Shown here: positions 1 through 9,358 of the stretch, one piece after another
How the letters are laid out: every line of letters begins with the position of its first letter
Position numbering within the stretch: position 1 is the stretch's first letter
NCBI GenBank assembly: GCA_039796575.1
Contig: JBDKJP010000078.1
Location: 92,812-156,811 of the forward strand
Length of the DNA stretch: 64,000 nucleotides
Reading direction: 5' to 3'
From: UBA668 sp039796575
GTDB taxonomy: Bacteria; Actinomycetota; Acidimicrobiia; Acidimicrobiales; Ilumatobacteraceae
Program-made: the position numbers and the translations under genes
The notes under the pieces: model-generated
What the model was told of the DNA's origin: nothing
Database searches by the model: none
What the model saw: the letters and a program-made list of their open reading frames with translations, nothing else

Positions 1-992
<992 letters not shown>

Positions 993-1051
993 CAATGGCC
1001 TCCTGAACTCGGCACGAACATGACGAGCCAGTGTAGCGGGGCCGGGGTTTG

Positions 1052-1462
1052 TTACAGATTCGGGAAGAAAATCCCGATTTCCCGCTGTGCCGACTCGAGC
1101 GAGTCGCTGCCGTGGATGAGGTTCTCGGTGAACGAAGCGCTCAGGTCACCACGGATGGTGCCACCCGCGGCCTTGCGCGAGTTGGTGCTGCCCATGAGGG
1201 TGCGCATCACTTCCCACGTGTCCTCCGGACCCTCGACCACCATGGCGACGACCGGGCCGCTGCTCATGAACGACACGAGGTCGGCGTAGAAGCCCTTGCC
1301 GACGTGCTCGGCGTAGTGCTTCGAGAGGGTGTCCTCGTCGAGCTGGCGCAGGTCCATCGCGACGATGGTGAGGTCCTTGGCCTCGATGCGGGCGATGATC
1401 TGGCCGGTGAGCTTGCGCTTCACGGCATCGGGCTTGAGCAGGACGAGCGTACGGTCGGACAT
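1052..1462 (-). CDS. ndk: Nucleoside diphosphate kinase
   Basis: Transfers the terminal phosphate from ATP to nucleoside diphosphates through a phosphohistidine. The 136-residue product has the usual length, opens MSDRTLVLLKPDAVKRKLTG and carries the active-site region NLIHGSDS near residues 114-121. I chose ATG at 1462; longer in-frame reading only runs into the folC shadow. A TAGCCT hexamer lies eight bases upstream with no Shine-Dalgarno sequence, so the mRNA may be leaderless. Two palindromes (1487-1504 and 1511-1532) sit directly upstream where a -35 region would fall and could be an operator or the end of the folC transcript. Confidence 0.96.
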   Translation of the reverse strand: MSDRTLVLLKPDAVKRKLTGQIIARIEAKDLTIVAMDLRQLDEDTLSKHYAEHVGKGFYADLVSFMSSGPVVAMVVEGPEDTWEVMRTLMGSTNSRKAAGGTIRGDLSASFTENLIHGSDSLESAQREIGIFFPNL

Positions 1463-1480
1463 GGCGGGCAAGGCTATCGC

Positions 1481-1532
1481 CCATCCCGCGAACTTAAGTT
1501 CGCGCCCCATCCCGCGAACTTGAGTTCGCGGG
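1481..1532. repeat. Tandem pair of GCGAACTT-N-AGTTCGC palindromes
   Basis: Two 24-base copies with a 26-base period differ by a single base. The first contains the perfect 18-bp palindrome CGCGAACTTAAGTTCGCG (1487-1504). The second forms CCCGCGAACT-TG-AGTTCGCGGG (1511-1532) with 10-bp arms. They fill the gap between the folC stop and the ndk start. No T tract follows, so a simple intrinsic terminator is not obvious; an operator for ndk or a REP-like element are alternatives. A half copy, CCCGCGAACTTA, recurs at 63879-63890. Confidence 0.75.
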
Positions 1533-1541
1533 GACGGCGAG

Positions 1542-2837
1542 TCAGCGGAGGACGTCGCGGAGGTAGGGGCGGGCCGCACCGACGATGTACAGCGAGCCGG
1601 TGACGACGATGGCGTCCTCGGCCATCGCGTCGACGCGGGCCATGTCGATGGCCTCCTCCACCGTCTCGGCCTGCACCACGTCGTCGCAACCGAGGTCGCG
1701 CGCCGCGGCCGTGAGCTCGTCGGCGGGCAGGCCGCGCGGGCTGGGTGCGGTGCACGTGATGACCACGTCGAACTCGTCGGCGCGCAGGGCGGCCAGCATC
1801 TCGCGCGGGTCGCGGCCGCGCAGGCAGCCGACCACCAACAGGCGACGACCGGCCGGTTCGAAGTCGTCGAAGAACACCGACGAGCACGAGTCGGCACCGG
1901 CAGGGTTGTGCGCACCGTCGACGATGACGAGCGGCTGGTGGCCCATCACCTCGAACCGGCCCGGCATCACGACGTCGCCGAAGCCCTCGGCCACCAGGTC
2001 GCCCGGCACCGGCGCGGCGAAGAACGCCTCCACGGCGGTGAGCGCCAGCGCGGCGTTGTCGGCCTGGTGCCGGCCGTGCAGCGGCACGAACACCTCGGGG
2101 TAGATGGTGGTGGGCGTGCGCAGGTCGACCAGGCGACCGCCGAGTGCGAGCTGCTGCTCGAGCACGTCGAAGTCGTCGCCGCGCGTCAGCAGGCTCGCCC
2201 CGCCCGCGGCCCGGAACACCTCGACGAGCTCGGGGTCGGTCTCCCCCACCACGACCGCGCTGCCGGGCTTGATGATGCCCGACTTCTCACGGGCGATGTC
2301 GGCCCGCGTGGGGCCGGCGAACTCGGTGTGGTCGAGCCCGATGTTGGTGATGACGGCCACCTGCGCCTCGCACACGTTGGTGGCGTCCCAACGGCCGAGG
2401 AGACCGACTTCGATGACGGCCACGTCGACCGCGACGTCGGCGAACCACCGGTACGCCGCCGCGGTGAGCGCCTCGAAGTACGACGGGCGCACACCGGTGA
2501 GCACCTCCATGTCGGCGACGGCCGCGATCTGCTCGGCGAAGTCGTCGTCGGGGATGGGCTCGCAGTTCACGCTGATGCGCTCGTTCAGCCGTTCGAGGTG
2601 CGGGCTGGTGTACGTGCCGACGGTGAGCCCGTGCGCCATCAGCAGACGGGTGATCATCTGCGTGGTGGAGCCCTTGCCGTTGGTGCCGGTGACGTGGATG
2701 ACCGGGTACGCCGACTGCGGGTCACCCATCGCCGCCACGATGGTGCGCATCCGCTCGAGCGTCGGCGACTCGATGCGGCCGGTGGTCTCGTAGCTGGCGT
2801 GCGCGTCGAGGTACTCGAGTGCGTCCTGGTAGCTCAT
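1542..2837 (-). CDS. folC: Bifunctional folylpolyglutamate/dihydrofolate synthase
   Basis: Adds glutamate to folates (and possibly to dihydropteroate) in the cytoplasm, an ATP-dependent Mur-ligase-type reaction. The 431-residue product has the P-loop VTGTNGKGSTTQ at residues 49-60, the Mur-ligase segment GLDHTEFAG with REKSGI shortly after, and a C-terminal domain with VDGAHNPAG, all standard for FolC. Start is ATG at 2837 (MSYQDALEYL); the reading frame stays open further upstream but only inside clpX. It lies 31 bases after clpX, and the run clpX-folC-ndk is likely co-transcribed. Confidence 0.94.
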   Translation of the reverse strand: MSYQDALEYLDAHASYETTGRIESPTLERMRTIVAAMGDPQSAYPVIHVTGTNGKGSTTQMITRLLMAHGLTVGTYTSPHLERLNERISVNCEPIPDDDFAEQIAAVADMEVLTGVRPSYFEALTAAAYRWFADVAVDVAVIEVGLLGRWDATNVCEAQVAVITNIGLDHTEFAGPTRADIAREKSGIIKPGSAVVVGETDPELVEVFRAAGGASLLTRGDDFDVLEQQLALGGRLVDLRTPTTIYPEVFVPLHGRHQADNAALALTAVEAFFAAPVPGDLVAEGFGDVVMPGRFEVMGHQPLVIVDGAHNPAGADSCSSVFFDDFEPAGRRLLVVGCLRGRDPREMLAALRADEFDVVITCTAPSPRGLPADELTAAARDLGCDDVVQAETVEEAIDMARVDAMAEDAIVVTGSLYIVGAARPYLRDVLR

Positions 2838-2868
2838 CGGTGCGCTCGCATCGGCGCCGGGCGCCGGG

Positions 2869-4149
2869 TCAGCTCGCCTGACGACGCGGTCGCTTCGTGA
2901 CCGGTTCGCGCGGGGTGAGCGTGGGAGCCACCTTCGTGGCCACGGTGTCGGCGTCGATGACGACGCTGCCGACGTCGCTGCGGCCCGGCAGCTCGTACAT
3001 CGTGTTGAGGAGCACTTCCTCGAGGATGGCGCGCAGGCCACGGGCACCCGTGCCGCGGGCGAGGGCCTGATCGGCGATGGCGTCGAGCGCCTCACGGGTG
3101 AAGTCGAGCTCGACGTCCTCGAACTCGAACATCTTGCGGTACTGCTTGACGAGCGAGTTCTTCGGCTCGACGAGGATCTTCACCAGCGCCTCGCGGTCGA
3201 GGCTGCTGACCGCACCGATCATCGGCAGACGGCCGATGAACTCGGGGATCATGCCGAACTTCAACAGGTCCTCGGGCTGCACCTGTGCGAACAGCTCGCC
3301 CGGGTCGCGCTCGCTCTTGCTGCGCACGGTGCTGTTGAAGCCCATGCCGCGGTGACCGATGCGGCCCTCGATGATCTGCTCGAGACCGGCGAACGCACCA
3401 CCGCAGATGAACAGCACGTTGGTGGTGTCGATCTGGATGAACTCCTGGTGCGGGTGCTTGCGCCCACCCTGGGGCGGCACCGAGGCGACGGTGCCCTCGA
3501 GGATCTTCAGCAGTGCCTGCTGCACGCCCTCGCCCGACACGTCGCGGGTGATGGACGGGTTCTCGCTCTTGCGGGCGATCTTGTCGATCTCGTCGATGTA
3601 GATGATGCCGGTCTCGGCCTTCTTCACGTCGAAGTCGGCGGCCTGGATGAGCTTGAGGAGGATGTTCTCGACGTCCTCACCCACGTACCCGGCCTCGGTG
3701 AGCGCGGTGGCGTCGGCCACGGCGAACGGCACGTTGAGCAGACGGGCCAGGGTCTGCGCGAGGTGGGTCTTGCCGCACCCGGTGGGGCCGAGCAGCAGGA
3801 TGTTGCTCTTCTGCAGCTCGATCTCGTCGCGCCGGCCGACCGCGGTGGTCTGCTGGTACTGGATGCGCCGGTAGTGGTTGTACACGGCGACCGCGAGGAT
3901 CTTCTTCGCCTCGTCCTGGCCGACCACGTAGTCGTCGAGGAACGTGCGGATCTCGCGCGGGGTGGGCAGCTCGTCGAAGCGCAGCTCGCCGGTGTCGGTG
4001 AGCTCTTCCTCGATGATCTCGTTGCAGAGGTCGATGCACTCGTCGCAGATGTACACGCCGGGACCCGCGATGAGCTTCTTGACCTGCTTCTGCGACTTGC
4101 CGCAGAACGAGCACTTCAGCAGCTCGCCGGTGTCACCGAATTTCGCCAC
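2869..4149 (-). CDS. clpX: ATP-dependent Clp protease ATP-binding subunit ClpX
   Basis: AAA+ unfoldase that feeds substrates to ClpP. 426 residues, normal length. The N-terminal zinc-binding domain has C13, C16, C35 and C38; Walker A is GPTGCGKT (121-128), the pore loop GYVG (154-157) and Walker B IIYIDEID (182-189). The start is GTG at 4149, with AGGAGA a few bases upstream. The next gene upstream on the same strand is clpP, 54 bases away, so protease and chaperone are made together. The C-terminal tail is basic (TKRPRRQAS). Confidence 0.97.
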   Translation of the reverse strand: MAKFGDTGELLKCSFCGKSQKQVKKLIAGPGVYICDECIDLCNEIIEEELTDTGELRFDELPTPREIRTFLDDYVVGQDEAKKILAVAVYNHYRRIQYQQTTAVGRRDEIELQKSNILLLGPTGCGKTHLAQTLARLLNVPFAVADATALTEAGYVGEDVENILLKLIQAADFDVKKAETGIIYIDEIDKIARKSENPSITRDVSGEGVQQALLKILEGTVASVPPQGGRKHPHQEFIQIDTTNVLFICGGAFAGLEQIIEGRIGHRGMGFNSTVRSKSERDPGELFAQVQPEDLLKFGMIPEFIGRLPMIGAVSSLDREALVKILVEPKNSLVKQYRKMFEFEDVELDFTREALDAIADQALARGTGARGLRAILEEVLLNTMYELPGRSDVGSVVIDADTVATKVAPTLTPREPVTKRPRRQAS

Positions 4150-4203
4150 TGCGGTCTCCTCTGAACGTGCCCTTGGAACGGTACGGGTGCCGCCGCGAGG
4201 CGA

Positions 4204-4842
4204 TCAGCGGATCGGACCGGTGCGGTCGACCATCTCTCGCGACGTGATGACATCGTCGATGATGCCATACGCGAGGGCCTCGGATGCTTCCATCACGAAG
4301 TCGCGGTCGGTGTCGGCGTGGATGCGCTCGATGGGCTGGCCCGTGTGCTTGGCCAACAGCTCCTCGAGCAGGTCGCGCATGCGCAGGATCTCCTTGGCCG
4401 CGAGCTCGAGGTCGGTGACCTGGCCGTAGCCCACCTGGCCGTAGGGCTGGTGGAGGAGGATGCGGCTGTGCGGGAGCGCCAGGCGCTTGCCCTTCGTGCC
4501 GGCGGCGAGCAGCACCGCGGCGGCCGAGGCGGCCTGGCCGAGGCAGATGGTGGCGACGTCGTTCTTGATGAACTGGATGGTGTCGTAGATGGCGAACAGC
4601 GCGGTGATGTCGCCACCGGGGCTGTTGATGTAGATGCTGATGTCCTTGTCGGGGTTCTCCGACTCGAGGTACACCAACTTGGCGCAGGTGAGGCTGGCCG
4701 ACGCGTCGTCGATGGGCGTGTCGAGCCAGATGATGTTGTCGCGCAGCAGACGGCTGTAGAGGTCGTAGCTGCGCTCACCACGGCTGGTCTGCTCGACCAC
4801 ACCCGGGATCTGGTAGCCCGACATCGTCCGGAACTCGTTCAC
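4204..4842 (-). CDS. clpP: ATP-dependent Clp protease proteolytic subunit
   Basis: Serine peptidase that forms the 14-mer chamber with ClpX. 212 residues. The catalytic Ser106 lies in GQAASAAA, His131 in LLHQPYG, and the Asp is most likely D177 in IHADTDRD, matching the known triad order. Translation most likely begins at GTG 4842, preceded by TGAGGAG that also forms the tig stop codon; ATG at 4824 (MSGYQIPG) is an alternative start. Only one clpP is visible here, while many actinobacteria carry an adjacent clpP1-clpP2 pair; a second copy may be elsewhere. Confidence 0.96.
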   Translation of the reverse strand: MNEFRTMSGYQIPGVVEQTSRGERSYDLYSRLLRDNIIWLDTPIDDASASLTCAKLVYLESENPDKDISIYINSPGGDITALFAIYDTIQFIKNDVATICLGQAASAAAVLLAAGTKGKRLALPHSRILLHQPYGQVGYGQVTDLELAAKEILRMRDLLEELLAKHTGQPIERIHADTDRDFVMEASEALAYGIIDDVITSREMVDRTGPIR

Positions 4843-4852
4843 GGGTGACTCC

Positions 4853-6313
4853 TCAGTGCTGGTGATCGTGGTGATCGTGGTCGTGGTCGTGATCGTGATC
4901 GTGGTGATCGTGATCGTGATCGTGATCGTGGTCGTGCGTGCCCATCACGAGCGCACGGTCGATGGGCATGCCGCCCTCGTCGACGACCTCGGCGTGCTCG
5001 AGCACCCAGTCGAGCGCCTTGGTCTTCAGGATCTGCGCCTTCAGGTCGGTGACGGCGTCGTTCTTCTCGTACGCCTTGCGGACCTCGCTGGCCTTCTGAC
5101 GCACCTGCATCGCGATGCGGGCGTACTCGGCCTCGACGTCGTCGTCGCTGACCTCGAGGCCTTCGGCGACGGCCACCGCACGCAGCGCCAGGTCGACCTT
5201 GACGGCCTTCTCGGACTGCACACGCAGCTGGGCGACGAACGAGTTCGCGTCCTGACCGGTGACCTGCAGCCACTGATCGATGCTGATGCCCTGCTGCTGG
5301 AACTGCTGCACCGTGTTCTGGACACGAGCCTGCAGGTCGCCCTGCACCATGCTCTCGGGGGCCGGCACGTCGACCAGCTCGGCGAGCGCCGTGGTGGCAC
5401 GGTCGATGTACTGGTTGCGGGCCTGGTTGAGCTTCGAGCCACCGATGCGGTCGGCGATGGACGCACGCCAGGCCTCGACGGTGTCGAACTCGCCGAGGTT
5501 GTCGGCGACCCACTCGTCGGTGACCTCGGGCAGCTGCATCTCCTGCACGTTGGTGACGGTGACGGCGAAGTCGGCCGGCTCGTCCATGCCCGTGGGGTTG
5601 GCGCTGAAGGTGAGCTCGGCGCCGGGACGCTGACCGAGGAGCTGGTCGTCGAAGCCCTCGGCCACCCACCCCTTGCCGATCTCGTACAGCCAGTCCTCGG
5701 TGTTGAGGCCGGGCACCGGCTCGCCGTCGCGGTGCGCGGCGAGCGTGAGGGTGACGTGGTCGCCGGCCTGCGACGGACGCGACACGTCGACGAGCGAGCC
5801 CTGACGGCGACGCTCGGCGTCGACCGCTTCGTCGATCTCCTCGGTGGTGGCCACCGGGTTCGGCAACTCGACGCGCAGGCCGCCGTAGCCCGGCACGGTG
5901 ATGACGGGGCGCACCTCGCAGATGGCCTCGAACACGACCGGGCCCTCGTCGGCACCGCTGATGATCTCGACCTCGGGGGTGGCGATCAGGTCGACGTCGT
6001 GCTCGCGCACGGCCTGGGCGAGGTACTGCGGGACGGCGTCGCGCAGGGCCTCGTCGCGGGCGGCGGCGATGCCGATGCGGGCCTCGAGCACCTTGCGGGG
6101 CACCTTGCCGGCCCGGAAGCCCGGCAGACGGGCCTCGCGACCGATCTTGCGGAAGGCCTGGTCGATGTCGCGATCGAACTCGTCCTCGTTGATGGTGACC
6201 GAGAGCTTGACGAGCTGGCGGGGCGCCCGGGCGGTGGTGCCCTCGGCTGCTTCCTCGCCCTCGGGAGCGTCGGTGGTGAGCGTGTCGTCGGCGGGTGAGA
6301 TCGTGCTGTTCAC
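4853..6313 (-). CDS. tig: Trigger factor with histidine/aspartate-rich tail
   Basis: Ribosome-associated chaperone and prolyl isomerase that meets nascent chains. The ribosome-docking signature GFRAGKVP is at residues 65-72, followed by an FKBP-like segment (DHVTLTLAAHRDGEPVPG) and a SurA-like alpha-helical C domain. At 486 residues it is longer than the usual 430-450 because of an acidic N-terminal extension of about 30 residues and a C-terminal tail of about 26 residues made almost only of His and Asp. Start is GTG at 6313. The tail resembles metal-binding tails known from SlyD; metal binding here is inference. The clpP ribosome-binding site overlaps its stop codon, so the genes are translationally coupled. 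Confidence 0.95.
   Translation of the reverse strand: MNSTISPADDTLTTDAPEGEEAAEGTTARAPRQLVKLSVTINEDEFDRDIDQAFRKIGREARLPGFRAGKVPRKVLEARIGIAAARDEALRDAVPQYLAQAVREHDVDLIATPEVEIISGADEGPVVFEAICEVRPVITVPGYGGLRVELPNPVATTEEIDEAVDAERRRQGSLVDVSRPSQAGDHVTLTLAAHRDGEPVPGLNTEDWLYEIGKGWVAEGFDDQLLGQRPGAELTFSANPTGMDEPADFAVTVTNVQEMQLPEVTDEWVADNLGEFDTVEAWRASIADRIGGSKLNQARNQYIDRATTALAELVDVPAPESMVQGDLQARVQNTVQQFQQQGISIDQWLQVTGQDANSFVAQLRVQSEKAVKVDLALRAVAVAEGLEVSDDDVEAEYARIAMQVRQKASEVRKAYEKNDAVTDLKAQILKTKALDWVLEHAEVVDEGGMPIDRALVMGTHDHDHDHDHDHHDHDHDHDHDHHDHQH
4862..4936 (-). repeat. In-frame short tandem repeat encoding the His/Asp tail of trigger factor
   Basis: A run of six- and three-base units built from ATCACG, CACGAC and GATCAC motifs encodes alternating His-Asp with occasional His-His. 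It lies at the end of tig, in frame, and reaches almost to the stop codon. Such low-complexity tracts can change length by replication slippage without breaking the frame. Confidence 0.8.
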
Positions 6314-6392
6314 AGATCGACGACTCTATCGGTCACCTGCAGAATCGTGCCGAATGCCCGTCCGGCCACCTCCATCGGGCAGAATGGGCGAC

Positions 6393-6659
6393 ATGACGTT
6401 CTGGAAGCCGCACGCTCTGGCACAGCCGCACTCGAACCAGCTCGACCTGCGCATCGGCGACCGAGTGCTCAGCACGGTCGACCTCGAGGGCGTGCCGGCG
6501 GGCTCCGAGGGTCGCGTCATCCTGGCCAACGGCTTCAACTGGCAGCGCTACCGCGTGCTGTTCAACAACGGCGTGGAGCTCGGCGACCTCGACCACCGCA
6601 ACCTGCAGCCCACCGGCCGCACCGCGAAGCGTCTCGCCAAGGCCGCCAAGCGCGCCTGA
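6393..6659 (+). CDS. Small conserved-looking basic protein, KOW/SH3-like
   Basis: 88 residues, not assigned to a named family. The middle part, GDRVLSTVDLEGVPAGSEG followed by RYRVLFNNGVELGDLDHRNL, reads like a small beta-barrel of KOW or SH3 type: a GxxG turn, alternating hydrophobics and a pattern that often binds RNA or protein. The C terminus is basic (RTAKRLAKAAKRA). Start ATG 6393 is preceded by CAGAAT seven bases upstream, so the transcript may be leaderless; ATG 6384 would add three residues. It diverges from tig. Function unknown; codon use is like its neighbours, which supports a real gene. Confidence 0.75.
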   Translation: MTFWKPHALAQPHSNQLDLRIGDRVLSTVDLEGVPAGSEGRVILANGFNWQRYRVLFNNGVELGDLDHRNLQPTGRTAKRLAKAAKRA

Positions 6660-6720
6660 CCCCGTCGGGCCGCTCGCGGGCTGACGGACGACGACACCGG
6701 ACGTGGCAGAGTCTGCTGCC

Positions 6721-7890
6721 ATGACCTTCACCTCGCTGCGACATCGCTTCCCCGGCTGCTCCGACGGCTGGGCCCGCTTCGACGGCCCCGCCGGCACCCA
6801 GGTGGTGGACACCGCGATCACCGCGATGACCACCTGGCTGAGCGACGGCAGCAACGGCTGCGGTGGCGGCTACTTCGCCGCCGCGCAGCGTGCCGACGAG
6901 CTCGTCGACCGCACCCGCGCCACGGTCGGCCAGCTGTTCAACGCACCGGCCGAGGGCGTGACGTTCGGGCCGAACATGACCACGCTCACGTTCGCCTTCT
7001 CGCGTGCGATCGCCGCCACGCTGCAGCCGGGCGACCGCATCGTCGGCACCCGCCTCGACCACGACGCCAACGTGTCGACCTGGATGCGAGCGGCGCAGAC
7101 CGCGGGCGCCGAGCACGTGCTCGCACCGTTCGACCCCGTCTCCGGCACGCTCCCGCCGGCCAACGTGATCGATCTCATCGACGAGCGCACGAAGTGGGTC
7201 ACCCTGCCCGGCGCCAGCAACCTCCTCGGCACGGCACCCGACCTGAAGCCCATCATCGACGCCGCGCACGCCGCCGGCGCCCGGGTGTTCGTCGACGCCG
7301 TGGCGCTCGCGCCGCACCACCGCATCGACATCACGGCCCTCGGCTGCGATGCGATGGTGACGTCGCCCTACAAGTGGTACGCCCCGCACTCGGGCATGTT
7401 GTGGTGCGACCCGGCGCTGCTGCAGTCGCTGCCCGTGTTCAAGGTGCGGCCCTCGCACGACGAAGGGCCCTCGCGGTTCGAGACCGGCATGCCGAACTTC
7501 GAGGCCATCGCCGGCATCGAAGCCGCGGCCCGGTTCCTCATGGAAGAGGGGATGGACCAGCTCGAGGCCGCCGAGACCGAGCTGTTCGCACCGCTCCTCC
7601 AGGGGTTGCAGGCCATCCCGGGCGTCACCATGTACGGCGTGCAGGGCCTCGAGGGGCGCACCCCCACCGCGGCGTTCACCGTGGCCGGCCACACCCCGGC
7701 CGAGATGGCCAAGCTGCTCGCCGACGAGCGCATCGCCGTGTGGGACGGCCACAACTACGCGATCGAGGTCGTCGGCCAGTTGGGGCTGGCCGAGACGGGC
7801 GGCGTGGTGCGTGCCGGCATCTCCCGTTACCTCGAGCCCGATGACGTGAACCGCCTGCTCGCGGTGGTCGAGCGCCATGCGCGCCGGTGA
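6721..7890 (+). CDS. Aminotransferase class V, cysteine desulfurase-like protein
   Basis: PLP enzyme of fold type I, 389 residues. It has the desulfurase-family pattern of phosphate-binding TFGPNMTTLT (about 79-88), LDHDANVSTW, VDAVALAPHH and the PLP lysine in VTSPYKWYAPHSG. The sequence lines up best with the cysteine desulfurase-like family found as single genes without an IscU partner; no Cys in a catalytic loop is obvious, so the true substrate is uncertain. ATG 6721 is preferred over GTG 6703 because CAGAGT lies eight bases before it, as at other starts in the window. No operon partner is evident. Confidence 0.85.
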   Translation: MTFTSLRHRFPGCSDGWARFDGPAGTQVVDTAITAMTTWLSDGSNGCGGGYFAAAQRADELVDRTRATVGQLFNAPAEGVTFGPNMTTLTFAFSRAIAATLQPGDRIVGTRLDHDANVSTWMRAAQTAGAEHVLAPFDPVSGTLPPANVIDLIDERTKWVTLPGASNLLGTAPDLKPIIDAAHAAGARVFVDAVALAPHHRIDITALGCDAMVTSPYKWYAPHSGMLWCDPALLQSLPVFKVRPSHDEGPSRFETGMPNFEAIAGIEAAARFLMEEGMDQLEAAETELFAPLLQGLQAIPGVTMYGVQGLEGRTPTAAFTVAGHTPAEMAKLLADERIAVWDGHNYAIEVVGQLGLAETGGVVRAGISRYLEPDDVNRLLAVVERHARR

Positions 7891-7898
7891 GGCGGCGA

Positions 7899-7920
7899 GG
7901 TTGGGACTTTGGTCCCAACC
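7899..7920. promoter_or_regulatory. DosR/DevR-like palindrome upstream of the copper oxidase operon
   Basis: GGTTGGGAC-TTTG-GTCCCAACC has perfect 9-bp arms and a 4-base centre. The core GGGACTTTGGTCCC is very close to the known mycobacterial DosR (DevR) box, whose core is GGGACTWWAGTCCC. It ends 54 bases before the copper oxidase start. The next gene is a tandem universal stress protein, a classic DosR regulon member. As an RNA hairpin it could also end transcription from the gene upstream, but no T tract follows. Assignment as an activator site is inference. Confidence 0.6.
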
Positions 7921-7974
7921 GGCGCGACCTTCCTGCCCTACTGACCTCCACGTCCAGCCAGCAGGCTGGCTCCC

Positions 7975-9354
7975 ATGAGCAAGGATGACCGGTCAGTACT
8001 CAGTTGGCTCGCGTTCGTGGCGGCACTCGCCGCACTGTGCGTCGCGATCTTCGGCCTCTCGGACAGCGGTGGCAGTTCGGAGAGCGCAGCGGGAGGAGGT
8101 GGCGGTGGCGCGGCCACGGTCGTCAACGTCACGATGAAGGACTTCGGCTTCGAGCCGGCCAACATCACCATCCCCACCACGGGCGCCACGTTGCACCTCA
8201 TGAACGGCGGTGCGGTCGTCCACAACTTCCAGGTCGCCGAGCTCGGCATCAAGAGCATCGACATCCAGGCCGGCCAGTCGTACGACCTCACCATCCCCGC
8301 CACGGCCGCCGGCACCTACCGGGTCGTCTGCCCGCAGCCGGGTCACGAGGGCGCCGGCATGGTCGGTTCGCTCGTCGTGAGCGACACGGCCGGCGGCGGT
8401 GAGAGCGCCGGCGGTGGCACCGACACCGGTGGCGGCACCGAGACCGGCCACGACGCCGCCTCGAACTCGGCGATGGACGCCAAGATGCTCGCCGCAGCGC
8501 AGCTGTACCCCGCCAAGACCGCCGGTCACGGTGGCGAGATGGCCGAGTACACGATGTCGGCCGACGGCTACAAGGAGTTCGTGGTCAACGTCGAAGTGGT
8601 CGACTGGGAAGTCGAGCCGGGCAAGATCGTGAAGGCCTGGACCTACAACGGCGTGGTCCCCGCCCCCGAGATCCACGTCACCAGCGGCGACCTCGTGCGC
8701 ATCATCTTCAACAACAACACGCCGCAGACCACCTCGCTCCACTTCCACGGCATCCGCGTCCCGAACGTGATGGACGGCGTCGACCCCTACACCGAGGATC
8801 CCACGGTGCCGGGCGCCCAGCACATCTACGAGTTCGAGGCCAAGGGCCCGGCCGTCGGCATCTACCACTCGCACCACAACGCGCAGGAGCAGATCCCGAA
8901 CGGCATGTTCGGTGCGCTCACCATCGACGAGATGCCCACCCCGCAGGTGCTCATCGACAAGGGTTACCCCGAGAAGCCGACCAAGACCGTCAACATGGTC
9001 CTCAACGACGCCGGCACCATCGGCCTCAGCCTCAACGGCAAGAGCTTCCCGGCCACCGAGCCCTACACCCTGCGAGTCGGCCAGACGATGCTGGTCAACT
9101 ACATGAACGAGGGTCTGCTCGTGCACCCGATGCACCTGCACCAGCCGATGGGTTGGATCATCGCCAAGGACGGCGTCCCGATGATCACCCCGATGCCCAC
9201 CGACACCGTGCTCATCGCCCCCGGTGAGCGCTACTCGGTCCTCTACATGGGCACCGACCCCGGCGTGTGGGCCTGGCACTGCCACATCCTCACCCACGCC
9301 GAGACCCCCGACGGCATGCGGTACATGGTGACCGCCCTCATCGTGGAGCGATGA
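7975..9354 (+). CDS. Membrane-anchored multicopper oxidase with N-terminal blue-copper domain
   Basis: 459 residues. An N-terminal membrane segment (about 10-28) and a Gly-rich linker lead to a plastocyanin-like domain with H83, C119, H124 and M129 as type 1 copper ligands. A second Gly/Thr linker leads to two cupredoxin domains with all four His-x-His motifs of a trinuclear centre: LHFHG (256, 258), YHSHH (298, 300), HPMHLH (384-389) and HCHILTH (435-441) with M448 as type 1 ligand. This predicts an extracytoplasmic oxidase that reduces oxygen; the substrate is unknown. The extra blue-copper domain may deliver electrons. It is followed by a stress protein after four bases and preceded by the DosR-like box. 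Confidence 0.88.
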   Translation: MSKDDRSVLSWLAFVAALAALCVAIFGLSDSGGSSESAAGGGGGGAATVVNVTMKDFGFEPANITIPTTGATLHLMNGGAVVHNFQVAELGIKSIDIQAGQSYDLTIPATAAGTYRVVCPQPGHEGAGMVGSLVVSDTAGGGESAGGGTDTGGGTETGHDAASNSAMDAKMLAAAQLYPAKTAGHGGEMAEYTMSADGYKEFVVNVEVVDWEVEPGKIVKAWTYNGVVPAPEIHVTSGDLVRIIFNNNTPQTTSLHFHGIRVPNVMDGVDPYTEDPTVPGAQHIYEFEAKGPAVGIYHSHHNAQEQIPNGMFGALTIDEMPTPQVLIDKGYPEKPTKTVNMVLNDAGTIGLSLNGKSFPATEPYTLRVGQTMLVNYMNEGLLVHPMHLHQPMGWIIAKDGVPMITPMPTDTVLIAPGERYSVLYMGTDPGVWAWHCHILTHAETPDGMRYMVTALIVER

Positions 9355-9358
9355 CGGC

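Noticed and set aside
4856..6298. Long plus-strand frame opposite trigger factor
   Set aside because: It is rich in Val/Asp/Gly/His with no domain; the minus strand encodes a clear trigger factor. Shadow of high GC third positions.
7975..9354. Copper nitrite reductase (NirK)
   Set aside because: All four His-x-His motifs of an oxygen-reducing trinuclear centre are present, with the type 1 site in the last domain, unlike NirK.
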